A stretch of 64,000 nt of DNA, from assembly GCF_000276665.1 (NCBI RefSeq), contig NW_004955405.1, forward strand, positions 13,873,866 to 13,937,865, read 5' to 3'. The stretch is from Chinchilla lanigera (lineage: Eukaryota > Chordata > Mammalia > Rodentia > Chinchillidae). A program made the translations under genes and the position numbers. Positions within the stretch are counted from its first letter, which is position 1; every line of letters begins with the position of its first letter. The notes beneath the pieces were generated by a model. It had not been told where the DNA came from. It saw nothing but the letters and a program-made list of their open reading frames with translations, and made no database searches. Of this stretch, positions 35,648 through 48,044 are shown in pieces.

Positions 35648-36435
35648 AAAATGCTGGCAGTGCTGTGGGGATAAAGGAACCCTTCTCCACTGGTGGTGAG
35701 AGTGCAATCTGGTACAACTACTGTGGAAATCAGTTTGGGGATTTCTCAAAAAGTTGGGATTAGAGGTACCATTCAACCCAGCTATTCCCCTTCTAGGTAC
35801 ATTCCCACAAATATTAAAAACATCATACCACAGTGACATATGTGCACCCATGGTTACAGCAGCAAAATTTGTCATAGCTAAATCATGGAAACAACCCAAA
35901 TGCCCATCAACAGAGGGATGGATAAAAAAGATGTGGTATTTTCATACAATGAAATATCATCAGAATATTAAAGAAGGATAAACTTAGATTTCTATAGGTT
36001 AATGGTTGCAATTTGAAGCCATACTCAGAAATGAAATAAATCAAATTTACATATGTAAACATCATATTGTCTCCTTGGTGTGAGAAATTGAAAGAGTAAA
36101 TAAGGTCTAAAATGTATATTAGATATGGTGAAAAGGGAAGAAATTGTTTAAAAGGAAAAAGGAATTAGGATGGGGAAAAGGGGAAAGGAAGGAAGAGAAA
36201 AGGGAGAAAAAATGCAAGTTAGGTATGCTATTAATGTCTCTTGGTTCATAGAAAAAGAAGGTTTGTACTAATATGGATTAGAGAACTTTTTGTGCCTGTG
36301 TATTTTGGGCTCTGAGTAACTACTTTAAAGATAACAACATGCTATGTACTAACTATTGTTACTCTGTAACAATAACATATCATCTTGTCCTGAAATTTAG
36401 TTTTACCTTTCTTCCATAAAATAAATTTTTAAAAA
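35648..36435 (+). mobile_element. L1 ORF2 end and 3' UTR, part 2 (host L1)
   Basis: aaatgctggcagtgctgtgg, gtgagagtgcaatctgg, ggaaatcagtttggggattt, cacccatggttacagcagc and atggaaacaacccaaatgcc are the ORF2 end in sense. The 3' UTR contains a purine-rich segment (36120-36215) and ends in cataaaataaatttttaaaa. A short in-frame piece (35754-35981) is a decayed ORF2 remnant, not a gene. Confidence 0.88.
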
Positions 36436-36665
36436 ATGATGTCCAAAGGATATCATTTTTTGACCACTTCTCAAAAAATGTGAATGTAATATGTGGCTCA
36501 TTTAAAGTGGTTTGTAATCTTTTATTAAATAAATAGGTTATCAGTTTCCATTCTCCATGATTTCATCATTAAATTCTTCCTCTACCGCTCAGTGCACTTT
36601 CCTGACTTGAATTCTCCCCCATTTTTTTTGCTGCATACACACGTCAGTGTGTCTTCCCTATGCTG
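36436..36665. other. unassigned sequence
   Basis: No feature was seen. Confidence 0.35.
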
Positions 36666-37091
36666 TTTGTACTAGTCAGCTATTGTTACTGTGACAAAAT
36701 ACCAGAAGAAAAATGTTTTGAAAAGGAAATGTTTATTTTGGCTCATGGCTTCAGAAGTTCCAGTTTATAATTAGTCATTTCCTTTGTTTCTGCCACTGTG
36801 GTAAGGTAACCTATCATGGCAGGAGGGTGTGACAGAAGAAAGCTGCACATTCTTGGCAATCTGGAAGCAGGCAGAAAGGGAAATCGCCTGTGCCTTTGCA
36901 TTCCATCTGAGTCCCTGCTCCATTAGACAATACTGCTCACGTTCGGGTAGGCTTTTCCCTTTCAGTTTACTGTCTAACATGCTGATTTTATCTGGAAACA
37001 CCCTTCAAGACAGACTGAGAATTATGGTTTACTAATATCCTAGGTTTTTCTTCATCCAATTCAGTTAACAATCAAGATTAAGCATCACACT
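36666..37091 (-). mobile_element. MaLR LTR (ORR1/MT-like), antisense
   Basis: It starts agtcagctattgttactgtg with acaaaataccagaagaaa, continues with tttattttggctcatggctt and ggcaggagggtgtg, and ends aatcaagattaagcatcaca, the reverse of a TGTGATG...start typical of rodent MaLR LTRs. No viral coding sequence is present. Confidence 0.7.
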
Positions 37092-38315
37092 GACCTCTCA
37101 TTTTCCTAGACATACAATTGCCTTTCCATCTGTTTAATACTTTTTCTACTATCCTAAAAACTCAGGATTAAGACTGCAGTCAGTTGACTCCTTCCTGTTA
37201 CTTTTATGTCTACATATTTTATAGTTAACACTCTATTTTCCTCTTTTCTATCTGAGCATTTGGTCATGTGGCCTTTTTTCCCTAGGTTTCTTTTTCATTT
37301 TTATTTTTTACATTTTTTACTTAGTTTTAAGACAATTTAGTTTTTTGTAGTCTCATTTCAATAGATTACTAATTACTCTTTTTCCTCTGATCTAATTCCT
37401 AGTGTATATATTCATTATTTATATATCGAGAGAGTATGCTTCCTTTGCTATTTATTTGGCCCTTTCACTTTTAATGACCAAAAATCTTTTACTGTTACTC
37501 ATAAAAGTACAAACCTTTTGTAACTATTTTCTGGTTTCTAACTGTAAATCATATAAATATTTGTTTAATGAAATTAAATTACCAATATATTTATCTGCTG
37601 GTGTATCTGTTTGTACAGAAATAAATGGGAAAAGTGAAAATGATAAAAAGATTGGCAGAAAAAATTGAAATCAAACAACTTTGGAGCCCTTATGCTCAGG
37701 GAGTTTCTCTAAAGCTAAGAGGTTTGCATGTAGACTTCATTTGGCCCTAGTTTACACTGAATACAATGCTGATTCAGTCATAAAAGGTGTGATGCTTGGT
37801 TAACATCATATTTTGAGGAGAGATGTTTCACTTTGAGCCATTTACATTTTTATACAATAAGTCACTGGGTGGACAAAGGCAGATTTTAAAATGAGACATA
37901 CTATCTTGTCAATAGAGCAATTGAGATGGACCCCTTCTTGAAAATTAGTATATCATCAGTCATTAAGTTATCCTTTAATAATTTCTTAAATTGATACTAT
38001 AAGTGATACTTTAGTTTCTGAAAGTTCTAATGCATTTCAAAAGTTCCATGTATCTGGCCACTAATTTATTCATATAACATCAAATCTGTCAAATGATATA
38101 TAAATGTGCTTATTTGGTCCTGAAAATTGTATAAAATTGAGCAATGGTGTATACTAAAAGCAAATTGTAAAGAATGAAAGAAAACATATGTCAGAAAGAG
38201 AAAAACCTTAAGTGCAGAATTTTTAAAAAGTCCAAAATGAACAGGTATGATAATTTTTTCAGAAAAACTTTGATATCCAAGTATTTTCTATGTAACATTT
38301 TCTGCCAGGTAATAT
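37092..38315. other. unassigned AT-rich sequence
   Basis: No supported feature. The 88-codon plus frame at 37402-37668 has no recognisable domain. Confidence 0.4.
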
Positions 38316-38455
38316 TCATTCACTCGTGTATCCACTCAACATGTGTTTATAGAATTCTTTCTATGTGGTTCCAGTACTGAAAAAAAAAAAAAAAAAAAGA
38401 CTCCACCCTCATGTACCCTACCTTTAAGTGAAAATTATCTTAGTTAAACCTTAGA
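38316..38455 (-). mobile_element. L2 LINE 3' end, antisense, with poly(A) run inside
   Basis: attcattcactcgtgtatcc, actcaacatgtgtttataga, ctatgtggttccagtactg, then (A)19 at 38380-38398, then ccaccctcatgtaccctacc follows the antisense L2 3' end. The A run is placed inside the ancient element and is unexplained. Confidence 0.55.
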
Positions 38456-38779
38456 GCAGCATAATAAGTACTTCTTACTTCTGGCTTCATTCCATGAAAA
38501 AAATGAGAAACAGTTGTCTAAATAATCTTAATAATTATCAGTGACCACACATGTAGTAGATACAAGAACTGGGTCTAAATTCTTGGATGTTATTCAACTT
38601 AGAAATCCTAGCATTTAATCACTATTCTCTATTGCCTATACAAAAATACTATAAAATATTATTCATTTACTATATATGTTAGATCATTACTATTATTACC
38701 ATGATATTAGTTTTCAATAAACAGAGAACAGGCACCAGCAAACAAGGTGATTGTGAAAGTTGCCACTGATGTTCAACTG
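38456..38779. other. unassigned sequence
   Basis: No feature was seen. Confidence 0.35.
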
Positions 38780-39082
38780 GATTGTCTTAAGAAATGCTGC
38801 CCTAGGGGTTGGTAATGCACACTTCTGACTGTGTCTGGGGGAGTCATAGAGGAGTGAGCCTCAGGACTGTGTCTAAGCCTGGCCCTTTCCTCCCTGGTGC
38901 ACTTCCCCTGCTCTTCTTCCCAAATTTCAAGAAGTAGCAATGTTCCATCAGACCCTCTGCCATGGTATCTCTGCCTTGGAGCCGGTAGACCGTAGACTAC
39001 CACAAGCCTCCTTAAACTTCTCCTGCTGCTTGTTGTGGGAGTTGGGTTGTTTTTCACAGCAACAGGAAATATGATCAATTGA
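38780..39082 (+). mobile_element. MaLR-like LTR
   Basis: A GC-richer block ends tcacagcaacaggaaatatg, the wording of the 3' end of rodent MaLR LTRs, preceded by ctctgccatggtatctctgc. A minus frame of 101 codons covers it and is not convincing as protein. The 5' edge is uncertain. Confidence 0.5.
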
Positions 39083-40215
39083 GTTAAACACCAACTTCCA
39101 GGAACCCTGGATAAACAATGTTGCCCAAATATAGTATGTTTAAATCCCCTTAGGATTGTCCTGCATTGGACTGTCTCTCAATATGTATTTAGAACCAGAC
39201 TTTTGGTCTTTTGCTTAGTTGGGGCTTGAGTTGTTTCCCTAAGGTCACCATAACCCCGCACCACCATGTAGCTGACTTCAAACAAGTCGATTCTTGCACA
39301 GTGCAGGAGTTCAAATAAACAAAATCAAAGGGCTGACTCTCTGGGTCCTTTTTGAGGAGCTTAGAGGGAAAATCTGCTCCAGCTTCTCTCCCTGGCTCTG
39401 GTAGATGCCATCAACTCTGATTCCTTGGCTGTGGTACCATAACCCCGTGTTCTCCATCAGTCACTAGGTGTTCTCACTGAGCAATGTATTTCTGTCCAGA
39501 TTTTAAACCTCCTTTCCTTAATAGGAAAAACAGTCCAAAGTTTCACTTTCCTCTCCCTTATAAGGAAACAGTCATCATTTAAGCCCATCCCTAGTTCAGT
39601 ATTATCTAATCTTAACTTGAGTATATCTGCAAAATCTTGAATACTAGATGAAGACCTGAACATATTTTTTGGGAAGGACACAATTAAAAGTACAAGGAAG
39701 CTTATAAAACTACTTAAAGGCCATGGATTTGAAAAATACGTGTGTTAAACAGAACCTTGTCCCTGGGTTCAGACTCTGAAAGGCTGGCAAGAAATTAAGT
39801 TGTTTGAAGAAGGAGCCCAGTCATTTGTCTCATGTCAGACTTACCCCAAAGCACAAGTCCACTAAGTGAGATGGGAGAAAGTAATTTGGTTATTTAAAGC
39901 TTAATTTCCTTATTTTTCTTCTAATGATCAGTTGAATTAATGTATACTAAATATTGGTAATGTGACTTCATTGTGGCTTTGTTTTGAAAAGTTAGATTTT
40001 TTAAAAAGTTAGAATATGTTTGCAATATATAATGATTAGATAGATTTTGGGAAATTGGTGCACACACATATTCCATCCTGATCCTTTTTAGTCCTCTTTC
40101 TCTCCCCGTTTCCTCTAGGTCCTTTCTGTAATCCCCTTCCAATCTCCAACACATCTATATCTATTTTTCCTACCAGCTCTCTTTTATTTTCTGTTTCATT
40201 TTTTTGTATTTTGTA
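39083..40215. other. unassigned, with a possible old LTR at 39300-39560
   Basis: At 39360-39480 phrases such as ctctccctggctctggtaga and actctgattccttggctgtg recall an old LTR, but the match is weak. The rest is unremarkable. Confidence 0.3.
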
Positions 40216-40219
40216 TTCC

Positions 40220-40697
40220 TGTTATGGTTGATACAGTGTGTCAACTCCAAGAGTCTAGAGGAGTCTAGTGACTCAGCAGTTCCACATCCTGGGGTGCAGA
40301 GGACAGGCCCTTACCACTCTGGGATGATGTTCACTCTCAATTTGAGAAGTTTACAAAGTTAAGTGACTGAGCAGAGGCTGGGGTCCTTACTTTGTGTTCA
40401 TCCTGAGCCTGTGCAAACGGAAGGCATGGAGATTATGTGAGTGCTACACGCCCCCTGGGTGGGGGCAGCCTGCTTACAATATAAGGGAGGGAAAGAGGCT
40501 TGTTCCCTAATCCCTTTTTGTTATTTTTGCTGTTTTCTGCCTCTATGAACTGTTGCCCTCTGCCTTGTGTCACTCTGCATTGGATCCAGTCTAGTAAGGA
40601 CTGAAACCTCCACAAACTGTGAGCTAAGTAAACCTTTCCTTGTTTAACTGGGTGTTGGGTATTTTGTATCAGCAAAGAGAGAAAAGTAACTAACACA
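40220..40697 (+). mobile_element. solo MaLR LTR
   Basis: tgttatggttgatacagtgt begins it and aaagtaactaacaca ends it. The 3' part (ctgaaacctccacaaactgt, gctaagtaaacctttccttg, attttgtatcagcaaagaga) parallels the LTR at 26.1 kb. The 5' part differs, so this is a related but distinct subfamily. No TSD was confirmed. Confidence 0.8.
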
Positions 40698-40734
40698 ATT
40701 ATTCATAAAAAGCTATGCAATATTTAACTTGTGT

Positions 40735-41170
40735 TTGATTTATTTCACTTTAGCGTTATGTTTTCAAGATCCATTTACCTATAAATGAATCAAACCTATT
40801 CTTTATTGTTCAATAGCATTCCACAGGGTATAAATCATACTTTGTTTCTATCTACTAGTATTCTTCTGTTGATGGGTATATAGGCCACTTCCATAATTTA
40901 GCTATTGTGAATTTTGCAGCTATAAACATGGGCATGCATGTATCAGTGCATTATGACAAACTGAACTGATTGAAGAAGATATCCAGAAGAGAGACAGCTG
41001 AGTCAAATGGAGTTCTATTTATAGTTTTTTGAGGAATCTCCATACTGATTTCTACAATGGTTGTACTAGTTTATATTTCTGCTAACAATATAAATATCAT
41101 GCTTTTCCACCACATCCCTGCTAGTATTTGTTGCTATTTGAATCCTTGAGGATAGTCATTCTTGCAGGCA
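40735..41170 (-). mobile_element. L1 3' end, antisense
   Basis: caatagcattccacagggta, cttctgttgatgggtatata, gctattgtgaattttgcagc, tataaacatgggcatgcatg and gaggaatctccatactgatt are antisense L1 ORF2 end. Decayed. Confidence 0.85.
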
Positions 41171-41960
41171 TACATTTTCATTACCAGGATTTCTGCTTGG
41201 TGTCTTTTCATAATGTCTAATTCCTTCCTAAGTCATCATTAACACCCCGCATTGTCTTCTTTTGTAATTCAAGAACTAGTTAGAGTCTTTTTTAAAGTTA
41301 ATGAATGTCTTATTAATTAAATCCCTTATTTGTTTATTCAAATCTTCTTTGAGCTCATTAGGAATCTTATGTATTTCTTTATTTGTTTCTTTTCTTCAAA
41401 TATTTAAACCATTTAGTTTTTTAATACTTTGTCTGAAACTCTAACTCATTGTCTTTGGGGGAATCTTATTGCCTGATTTTCTCATGATTTTATTGTTTTT
41501 GTACTGAGAATAGATCAGTAAGAGTAGATAACTTTCACTACCGTGGAGATCTCTTTAGTTTGTGGACGTCTCCCCATGATGTGAAATTGGCTTTGGTTAT
41601 GTTTTAGTGTTCATGCACCTATTCAACTTGTTAAACACAACAGGAATTGTCCTGACCATCGTGCTGTAAACATTTCACACTTTTTTCCATAACCCAGAAA
41701 GACAAGGAAATAGTACTGGTGAGAAGTAGCTGGGATGTAAAATATAAGGCAAGGGAATAGAAGTAATGAAAGAAATACTTTTGAAAGAAGGGGAAAAAAG
41801 AGACACCAGCTAAAGAAAGGAAGAAAAAGAGGACTTTAGCGATATTACTTTTATATCTGGACTAAAGGGACAAGCATAGGGGGTCTGAGAAGTTAATTTG
41901 CAGGGGCAGAAAATAGAAAAAGGAAGAGAGAAATTTAATCAGGGATTGTAGGAAGATGTG
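41171..41960 (-). other. possible decayed L1, antisense, and purine-rich sequence
   Basis: 41190-41480 (gtaattcaagaactagttag, tttattcaaatcttctttgagc) recalls the antisense 5' half of an L1. From 41700 to 41960 the plus strand is purine-rich. Neither can be assigned with certainty. Confidence 0.3.
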
Positions 41961-44900
41961 AGAAGGTCAGATGCAATTATTATAGTGTTACTAATCTTGT
42001 GTTTGGATCCTTCATATATGATTTTTAGTGAGGGTTAAACTGACATTACTAAGAAAGACACTGTAGGAATGAGCTAAGGCAACAATTAGTTTTATTTATC
42101 ATTTCAAACATACAAACACCTCACTTATATTTTCTAAGAGACAAAATAAAGAGAAAAAAGTAATATGAAAAATAAATGAAAGTAACAGATAACTGATGCT
42201 GATAGTATTAGTTTTGTTCAAAAGCAGTGGAGAAGAAGGTGGGGATTTGAGAGGGTGTGAGTGAGAAAGCAAGTAAAGAGAGGAAACGGAATTTAAGTGG
42301 AACATGGTTGTGAGTACGGGAGGTTGTGTCTGACTTATGAACCACACAGAAACCTCTTTTACTAATGCTATGAAACAACCGCTGATGGGACTAGGTGAAG
42401 GACTAGCCCACCATCTTATTCTGCTCTTCAACCAAAAGTAAGTTTGGCATGCGTTTTGTTGAGTCATTTTAGGAGCTATGTGTTAAATTTGAAAACATTA
42501 CTTATCTATGTGGCAAAGGTTCTGAGTCAGATTTTTTTCATACTTTGCTTCGATTGGTCCTTAATGTTTGCTAAAATTTTATTCAAATCATAATGTTCAC
42601 AAAAGCAGATGGTTAATTTTAAAACGGGGGAAAGAGATGTAAAACTGCCGTATACTCCAGTTACTTTTATACATAAAGTGCTAAGTGAAAAGCTTCATGC
42701 TGATGCCGAACTCTCTAACAATATACAGAAAGCATAAAAACATATCTACAAGTCACATGGTGATTTACGGAGAAGAAAAAGATGGTGATAGATTGGAAAG
42801 TGGGTTTTATTACTCTGAAGGGATCTGTAGAGGACAGGAAGTGGCAATGATTATTGAGAGGAACAAAGGGACATTGGTGTCTTTAGAAGAAAACAACAGA
42901 GTTTATTTTCTAGTTAAGTGTGTCAACTTTGTAGAGAAAACATGCAAAAATTGATTTTATGTCTATTGCCTGATAAAAACTGTCACCTTATTCTCAAAAG
43001 TGCCATCAGAAAATATATAACACTAAAATCAGATGTACTTGTTTATCCAAACTTGTACTTTAATGGAGTGAAAGGAAGAAAAACATGTCCTGTCAATGAC
43101 TGTGTGTCATTACTCTCAAATCAAAAGGTGGCAATTTATACATTGTCCTAATAACAGACTCTAATCAAAATGGAGCTGACAGTGTAACTTAGCCCCTTGG
43201 ACTTGTGGCTCAGCATATAGCATACTCAGCTATGGATCAATATCTTGCAATCATCCCTTGACACTATTCAATTAAAGCACAGAACTCTGTCCAGCATTTA
43301 TGTCTCTAAATTAAAACAGCACAGACTAACGAGAGCTATACAAATCCACACTCCTATGTGAGACATGGTCAAGCAAATAACAACTTTGACACTTCCCTGC
43401 TTGCAATTCTCTCACCCCAGATGAACGATTCACTGGCATAAAAAAAGCTTCAGGACTGTTTAGGGAGACAGTGATGCCAGCTCTCACATTAGCCTAACGG
43501 TGTAGAAATTAGCATTCTCATGTACAGTATACATCATCTCATCCAGACTGGCAAATAAACTTGTAGCAAGATTCAGAAGAGGAAATTTAGTTACTTTAAC
43601 ATGAAAAAGAAATTTCTTTATTCATATAGTAGTGAAAACAGTAGCAGCTGAAGTGGTAGCAAATAAGTCATGTAATTTAGTGATAACAACGGCAATAGTA
43701 ACCATCCATCCAATTTAGATTTCACTTTTTTTCAAAAAGATAATTTAAAATACAGAAAGGTAAATATAGCTACTTCAGAAAGTGACATTTTCCACAACAT
43801 ATTAATATCTTCTTTTTCAAAACAGAATTTTCTTGAAATTTGCCCTATTTACAATGCACACAATGGTAGAATTAGAATCATTTAACACCTTATAGTTTTA
43901 AAGTATCTCACGTGAGGTGATATTCTTCAAGAAATACTACTACTGTTTAGTCCTGGTTACATAATTTTAATTTCTATCACACAGTAGGTAAACTCTTTGG
44001 AAGATTTCTAAATCAGCTAAATTTTTATCTCATAGAAACAGTTCAATTTTATAGTTTGAACAAAATAAATAGTGATATTTAAAATTTTAAAATAAAGCAT
44101 TTCTGAAACTATTTCTCTTGTACCTATTAGGTACAATACTTTGCATTTCAGTCATAAGGCAATTGAAAGTCTTAAAAGTCACTGAAAAATCAGAAACAGT
44201 TTAAAATAAAGAAATTCATCAGTCCTCTCCTTTTATTTTATTCAGTTTCACTTTCCATGGTTTCAGATATGAGTCTAATCATGGTTTTAAATATTAAATA
44301 GATACTTTCAAAAATTAATAAACTCATATTTAACTACACTTATTAAGTATATTATTCTAGTTATTCAATTTATAATTCATTATGGCTGTCAATCTCTCAT
44401 TCTAATTTATGTATTAAATGTTATTTTACTAAGCTATCTGTAGGACAAAATAGAGCATATAAGATTTGTTACTCTGTGTGTATGCAAGAATTCACTGGGA
44501 AACTTGCCACATATTCTCCACAAGGCCTGAGGATTATTGTAAATAATTTAAGGAAAACATCAGAGTGGAATGTATACTTTTCTAATAAAATAATTCTCCT
44601 TCTTGTTTTTTGCACTTTTTTACCTAAAATATATATGTTATCTCTATTCCACATTTTGCACAAGCATCACTATCTTTACCTAATGATCTATTAAACATTT
44701 GGCCACTGTGTGCCTCCTCTCTGAAGTCTGAACAAACCACCTTTGTTCACGGCAAACTGATTTTTGCATCAGAATGATTCCTGCTTGACAATACAATTTT
44801 ATTCATAGTCAGACCTATCTGAAGCAAATGTTATAAAGGCATAAAATTGAACGTTTTGCCCACTGGACAAAAAGTACTAAAGTTAATTAATCAATGCTAA

Positions 44901-45140
44901 TGTTCATCGCTCTCACTGACATTCAATTGATCAGGTATATGAGTTATTAAACTTTTAGAAATTATCATGGAATATATCAGTTAATAAATATATACTAATA
45001 AATACATACTAATAAATGAATAAATACATACTAATAAATGAATAATCATTAACTGTCCCTTTATGAGCAACCACATAGTTAAGAGAACATCTCCATTAAC
45101 CCTGTTCTCCTCTTACAGTCTCTCTTTTCCCTAGGTTAAT
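41961..45140. other. unassigned sequence with a small tandem repeat
   Basis: No gene was seen. 44982-45045 is a minisatellite-like run of taataaatacatac / taataaatgaataaatacat units. The 89- and 77-codon plus frames at 42685-43151 have no recognised domain. Confidence 0.4.
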
Positions 45141-45149
45141 ATTGTCTTG

Positions 45150-46870
45150 TCTTTTATGTTTTAGCTCCATGTGCATCAAAATAGAGCAGTTTATCCTTTT
45201 TATTTACCTTGTATCAGTATAATCCTACTAAACTACTACATGTTTTCAGGATGTGCTGATGTGCTAACATTTTAGTTTGATTAGCTGCTTTACTGTAGTG
45301 TCATTCATTTCATATCATAACAAAATTTATTTTTTCTGTCCTAATATAAATGAATATTCAGTCATTTCCTCTTTCAAACAGATTAAAACAATGTTCCTAT
45401 AAATACTTCCATGCATAGGCTCTGGGGTGCAGTTACTTGCAATTCAATCCTGAGCGAATTTGTTAGTAGGGTATGCATATTTTCAATTTCAGCACATAAT
45501 GTCAAAGAATATTCAAAATGTTTGTTAAGATGTGTACACAAAGTAGATATTCATTAATATTTTTGTTGATTCACCAATTTTTCAAAATAGAGAATTATCT
45601 AAAGGATTTTTAAAGATTTTACCAACTTTTCTTATGATGCTATTGCTTTAATTTTTCATCTGTGTTGTTCTTGTTCAAGTGTTTTGATCATTTTTCAAAG
45701 TAGATTTTTTTATGAAAGTGCTGTATATCTTCTAGATGTGAATTGCTTGCTAATTACTTATGTGGACAGTATCTTTTCATACATTTTGTATATTGTTTGG
45801 ATGAAGAGAAGTGCTTAATTTTGATATAGATAAATTTATCAGTTTAGTCTAGTATATGTTTTAAGAAAAATTTCGCTCCTTACAAATTTGAATAAAATGT
45901 TAAATATTTTGTCCAAAATACCTTTAAAGCTTTCAATATAAGGTTTCATGTACTGAAATACAACATTCATGTAATATATGCATAAATATTAAGAAAATAA
46001 CAAAATTTATTCAAACAAATTCATCTATGTAATCATCAGTTCAAAATATAGGGTATTAAAAAAAAATAAAATGTCTTTCATCCTCATGTGAAATTAATAC
46101 CTTCCTATACGTTATTCTGAATTTTAACACTTTTAGGGTTTTGCATGTTTTCAAAATGTAAATAAATGGAACCATGCAGTACATATTTCCTTATGCTCTT
46201 CTTCTTTGGTACAGCATTATATTTAAGAGATATATCTGTACTATCACAAGTAATTGTATGTAATTTTTTGGTGTTATTTAATTCTCTTATTTTTTATTTT
46301 GTTGGAAAATAAATAATGTTTGTCTTTAATAAAATAGATGTTTGATTTGCTTCCAGCTTAAGGCTATTGTGAATAAAGCTGTTAGAAGAATTTTATGCAA
46401 ATTTGTTGACGCTAGTATGAAATTACTTTTGTGCTGTAAACCTACAAATAAAATCACTAAGCCTTGGAGTATGCTTATGATCAAGTGGAGAAAATACTTT
46501 TAAACGGTTTTCCCAAGAATTTTTTACCTTATTTGCCATGGTAAGGATTTAGTGGACTTCTTCACTCTGCGCACTCTTGATTTAATTAATTCTGGAAAAT
46601 TCCTTACCACTTTATCTCCAAATACTGCTTTAAATTTATTACTTCCAGGCACTAGTTTGGAGACTCAAATGATATGGACTTTAGAATTTCTCACTATAGT
46701 AGCTACTTCTTTTATCCTCTTTTCTCTAATTTGAGTCTGCTTATCTGTCAGTATTGTATTTTCTGTGCTTCTTCAGATCTATTTTCCAGTTGGCTGATTT
46801 GTTCTCCAGAGATGTCTAACCTGCTCATAGGTATAAAACTGTTTTGAACTATCATCTTTTGCTGTTTCCA
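45150..46870 (-). mobile_element. old L1 (L1M-like), antisense, decayed
   Basis: aatgttcctataaatacttc, gagcgaatttgttagtaggg and caagtgttttgatcatttttc followed by cttgctaattacttatgtgg are antisense L1 3' wording. A second 3' end appears at 46140-46400 (taaatggaaccatgcagtac, ggctattgtgaataaagctg), and 46600-46810 (cttcagatctattttccag, ttggctgatttgttctcc) resembles an antisense 5' region. More than one insertion is likely. Confidence 0.6.
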
Positions 46871-47600
46871 ATGCATTAAATTACAGATTTTTAAAAGAAT
46901 TTCTCTTCGGCTCTTGGGTCACATTTTAAAGATTCTTGGGTCACTATATTACATTTTAAAAGATTTTCACTTCCTGCTAATATTTTATACTTTAAAAAAT
47001 CTCCATGAATATAGTAAAATTGCTGTGTTTGCATGTGTGAGTTTAACTTGTAGTTGACAAATGTCAAAATTAAGTCATTCTTGGTATATTTTTAAATTCC
47101 CTACAGGGTTTTCTATGCCAGTCTTCACTTATTTGTTACATTATTTGTTGTACATTGCACTAAAGAAAATCTTCAAAAACTTTTATGCTTTATTTTAATC
47201 TCTAGGGCAACTGCATATTTTGAGCTTTTAAAAATACATTTCATTCATTTCCAATATTTTTCCTCCAGGAAAGACTTGAAATAATTATTCTACACTATAT
47301 TTTCCAGGGAAGAAAATCTGACTAACAATTTTCACAAGGAAAATAAAACTACAATTCACTGTTGAGATGGTCTATATTTATTATTTGTTCTATTTTACAT
47401 AAGGAATATTTTCATAGCATGCGTATTTTATTCTTATTATTTTTACTTATCTTATGTTTCCTTCGTCACTTTTCCCATTACATTAATTTATCATTTTCTT
47501 AAATATAAAATATTGCACTTTTTCCCCGTTTAAACCATACCTTACAAATTTCTCATTTTTCCATACCATTCATTATTAATTTCTTTATCTTCCTTAATAA
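46871..47600. other. unassigned AT-rich sequence
   Basis: No feature. attcttgggtcac is repeated within 46910-46945 (cggctcttgggtcac, gattcttgggtcac). Confidence 0.35.
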
Positions 47601-47604
47601 TTAT

Positions 47605-47762
47605 TCAATTGTTTATCTCCCATAAGTATTTATAAATTGATACTTTTCACAGCTCCCTTTCAGTAGATTTAATCTCCTTGAGGGTAATAATTACATATGA
47701 TTAATGCCTGATACCTCACACATCTGGTGTTCAAAAATATTTGTGGATTCTACTGCTTGATT
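47605..47762 (+). mobile_element. L2 LINE 3' end
   Basis: taatctccttgagggtaata, atgcctgatacctcacaca and tggtgttcaaaaatatttgtgg follow the L2 3' end in sense. Ancient and decayed. Confidence 0.5.
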
Positions 47763-47872
47763 TGGCCATTTTAACTTTTTAAATATAGGGAGAATTCAGA
47801 ATAATATATAATTTGTGTCTCATCATTTATTGGATATTAGACTTAGGAAATATAAAGTCTAAAAGTCATGAA

Positions 47873-48031
47873 ACTGCATGTGGTAGCACATGCCTGTAAT
47901 CACAGCACTCAGGAGGCTGAGGCAGGAGGATCGTTGCGAGTTTGAGACAAGCCTGGCTACGAAGTGAGCTCAAGGACATCCTGAACAGTATAGCTAGACC
48001 CTATCTCAAAAAGACAAAAAAAAAATTTTTT
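47873..48031 (+). mobile_element. B1-like SINE with TSD
   Basis: catgtggtagcacatgcctg, tcacagcactcaggaggctg, aggcaggaggatcgttgcga and agcctggctacgaagtgagc, then a tail of A and T runs. The 13-bp duplication taaaagtcatgaa flanks it (47860-47872 and 48032-48044). Its 3' half (gacatcctgaacagtatagc) is longer than the murine B1 form. Confidence 0.93.
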
Positions 48032-48044
48032 TAAAAGTCATGAA

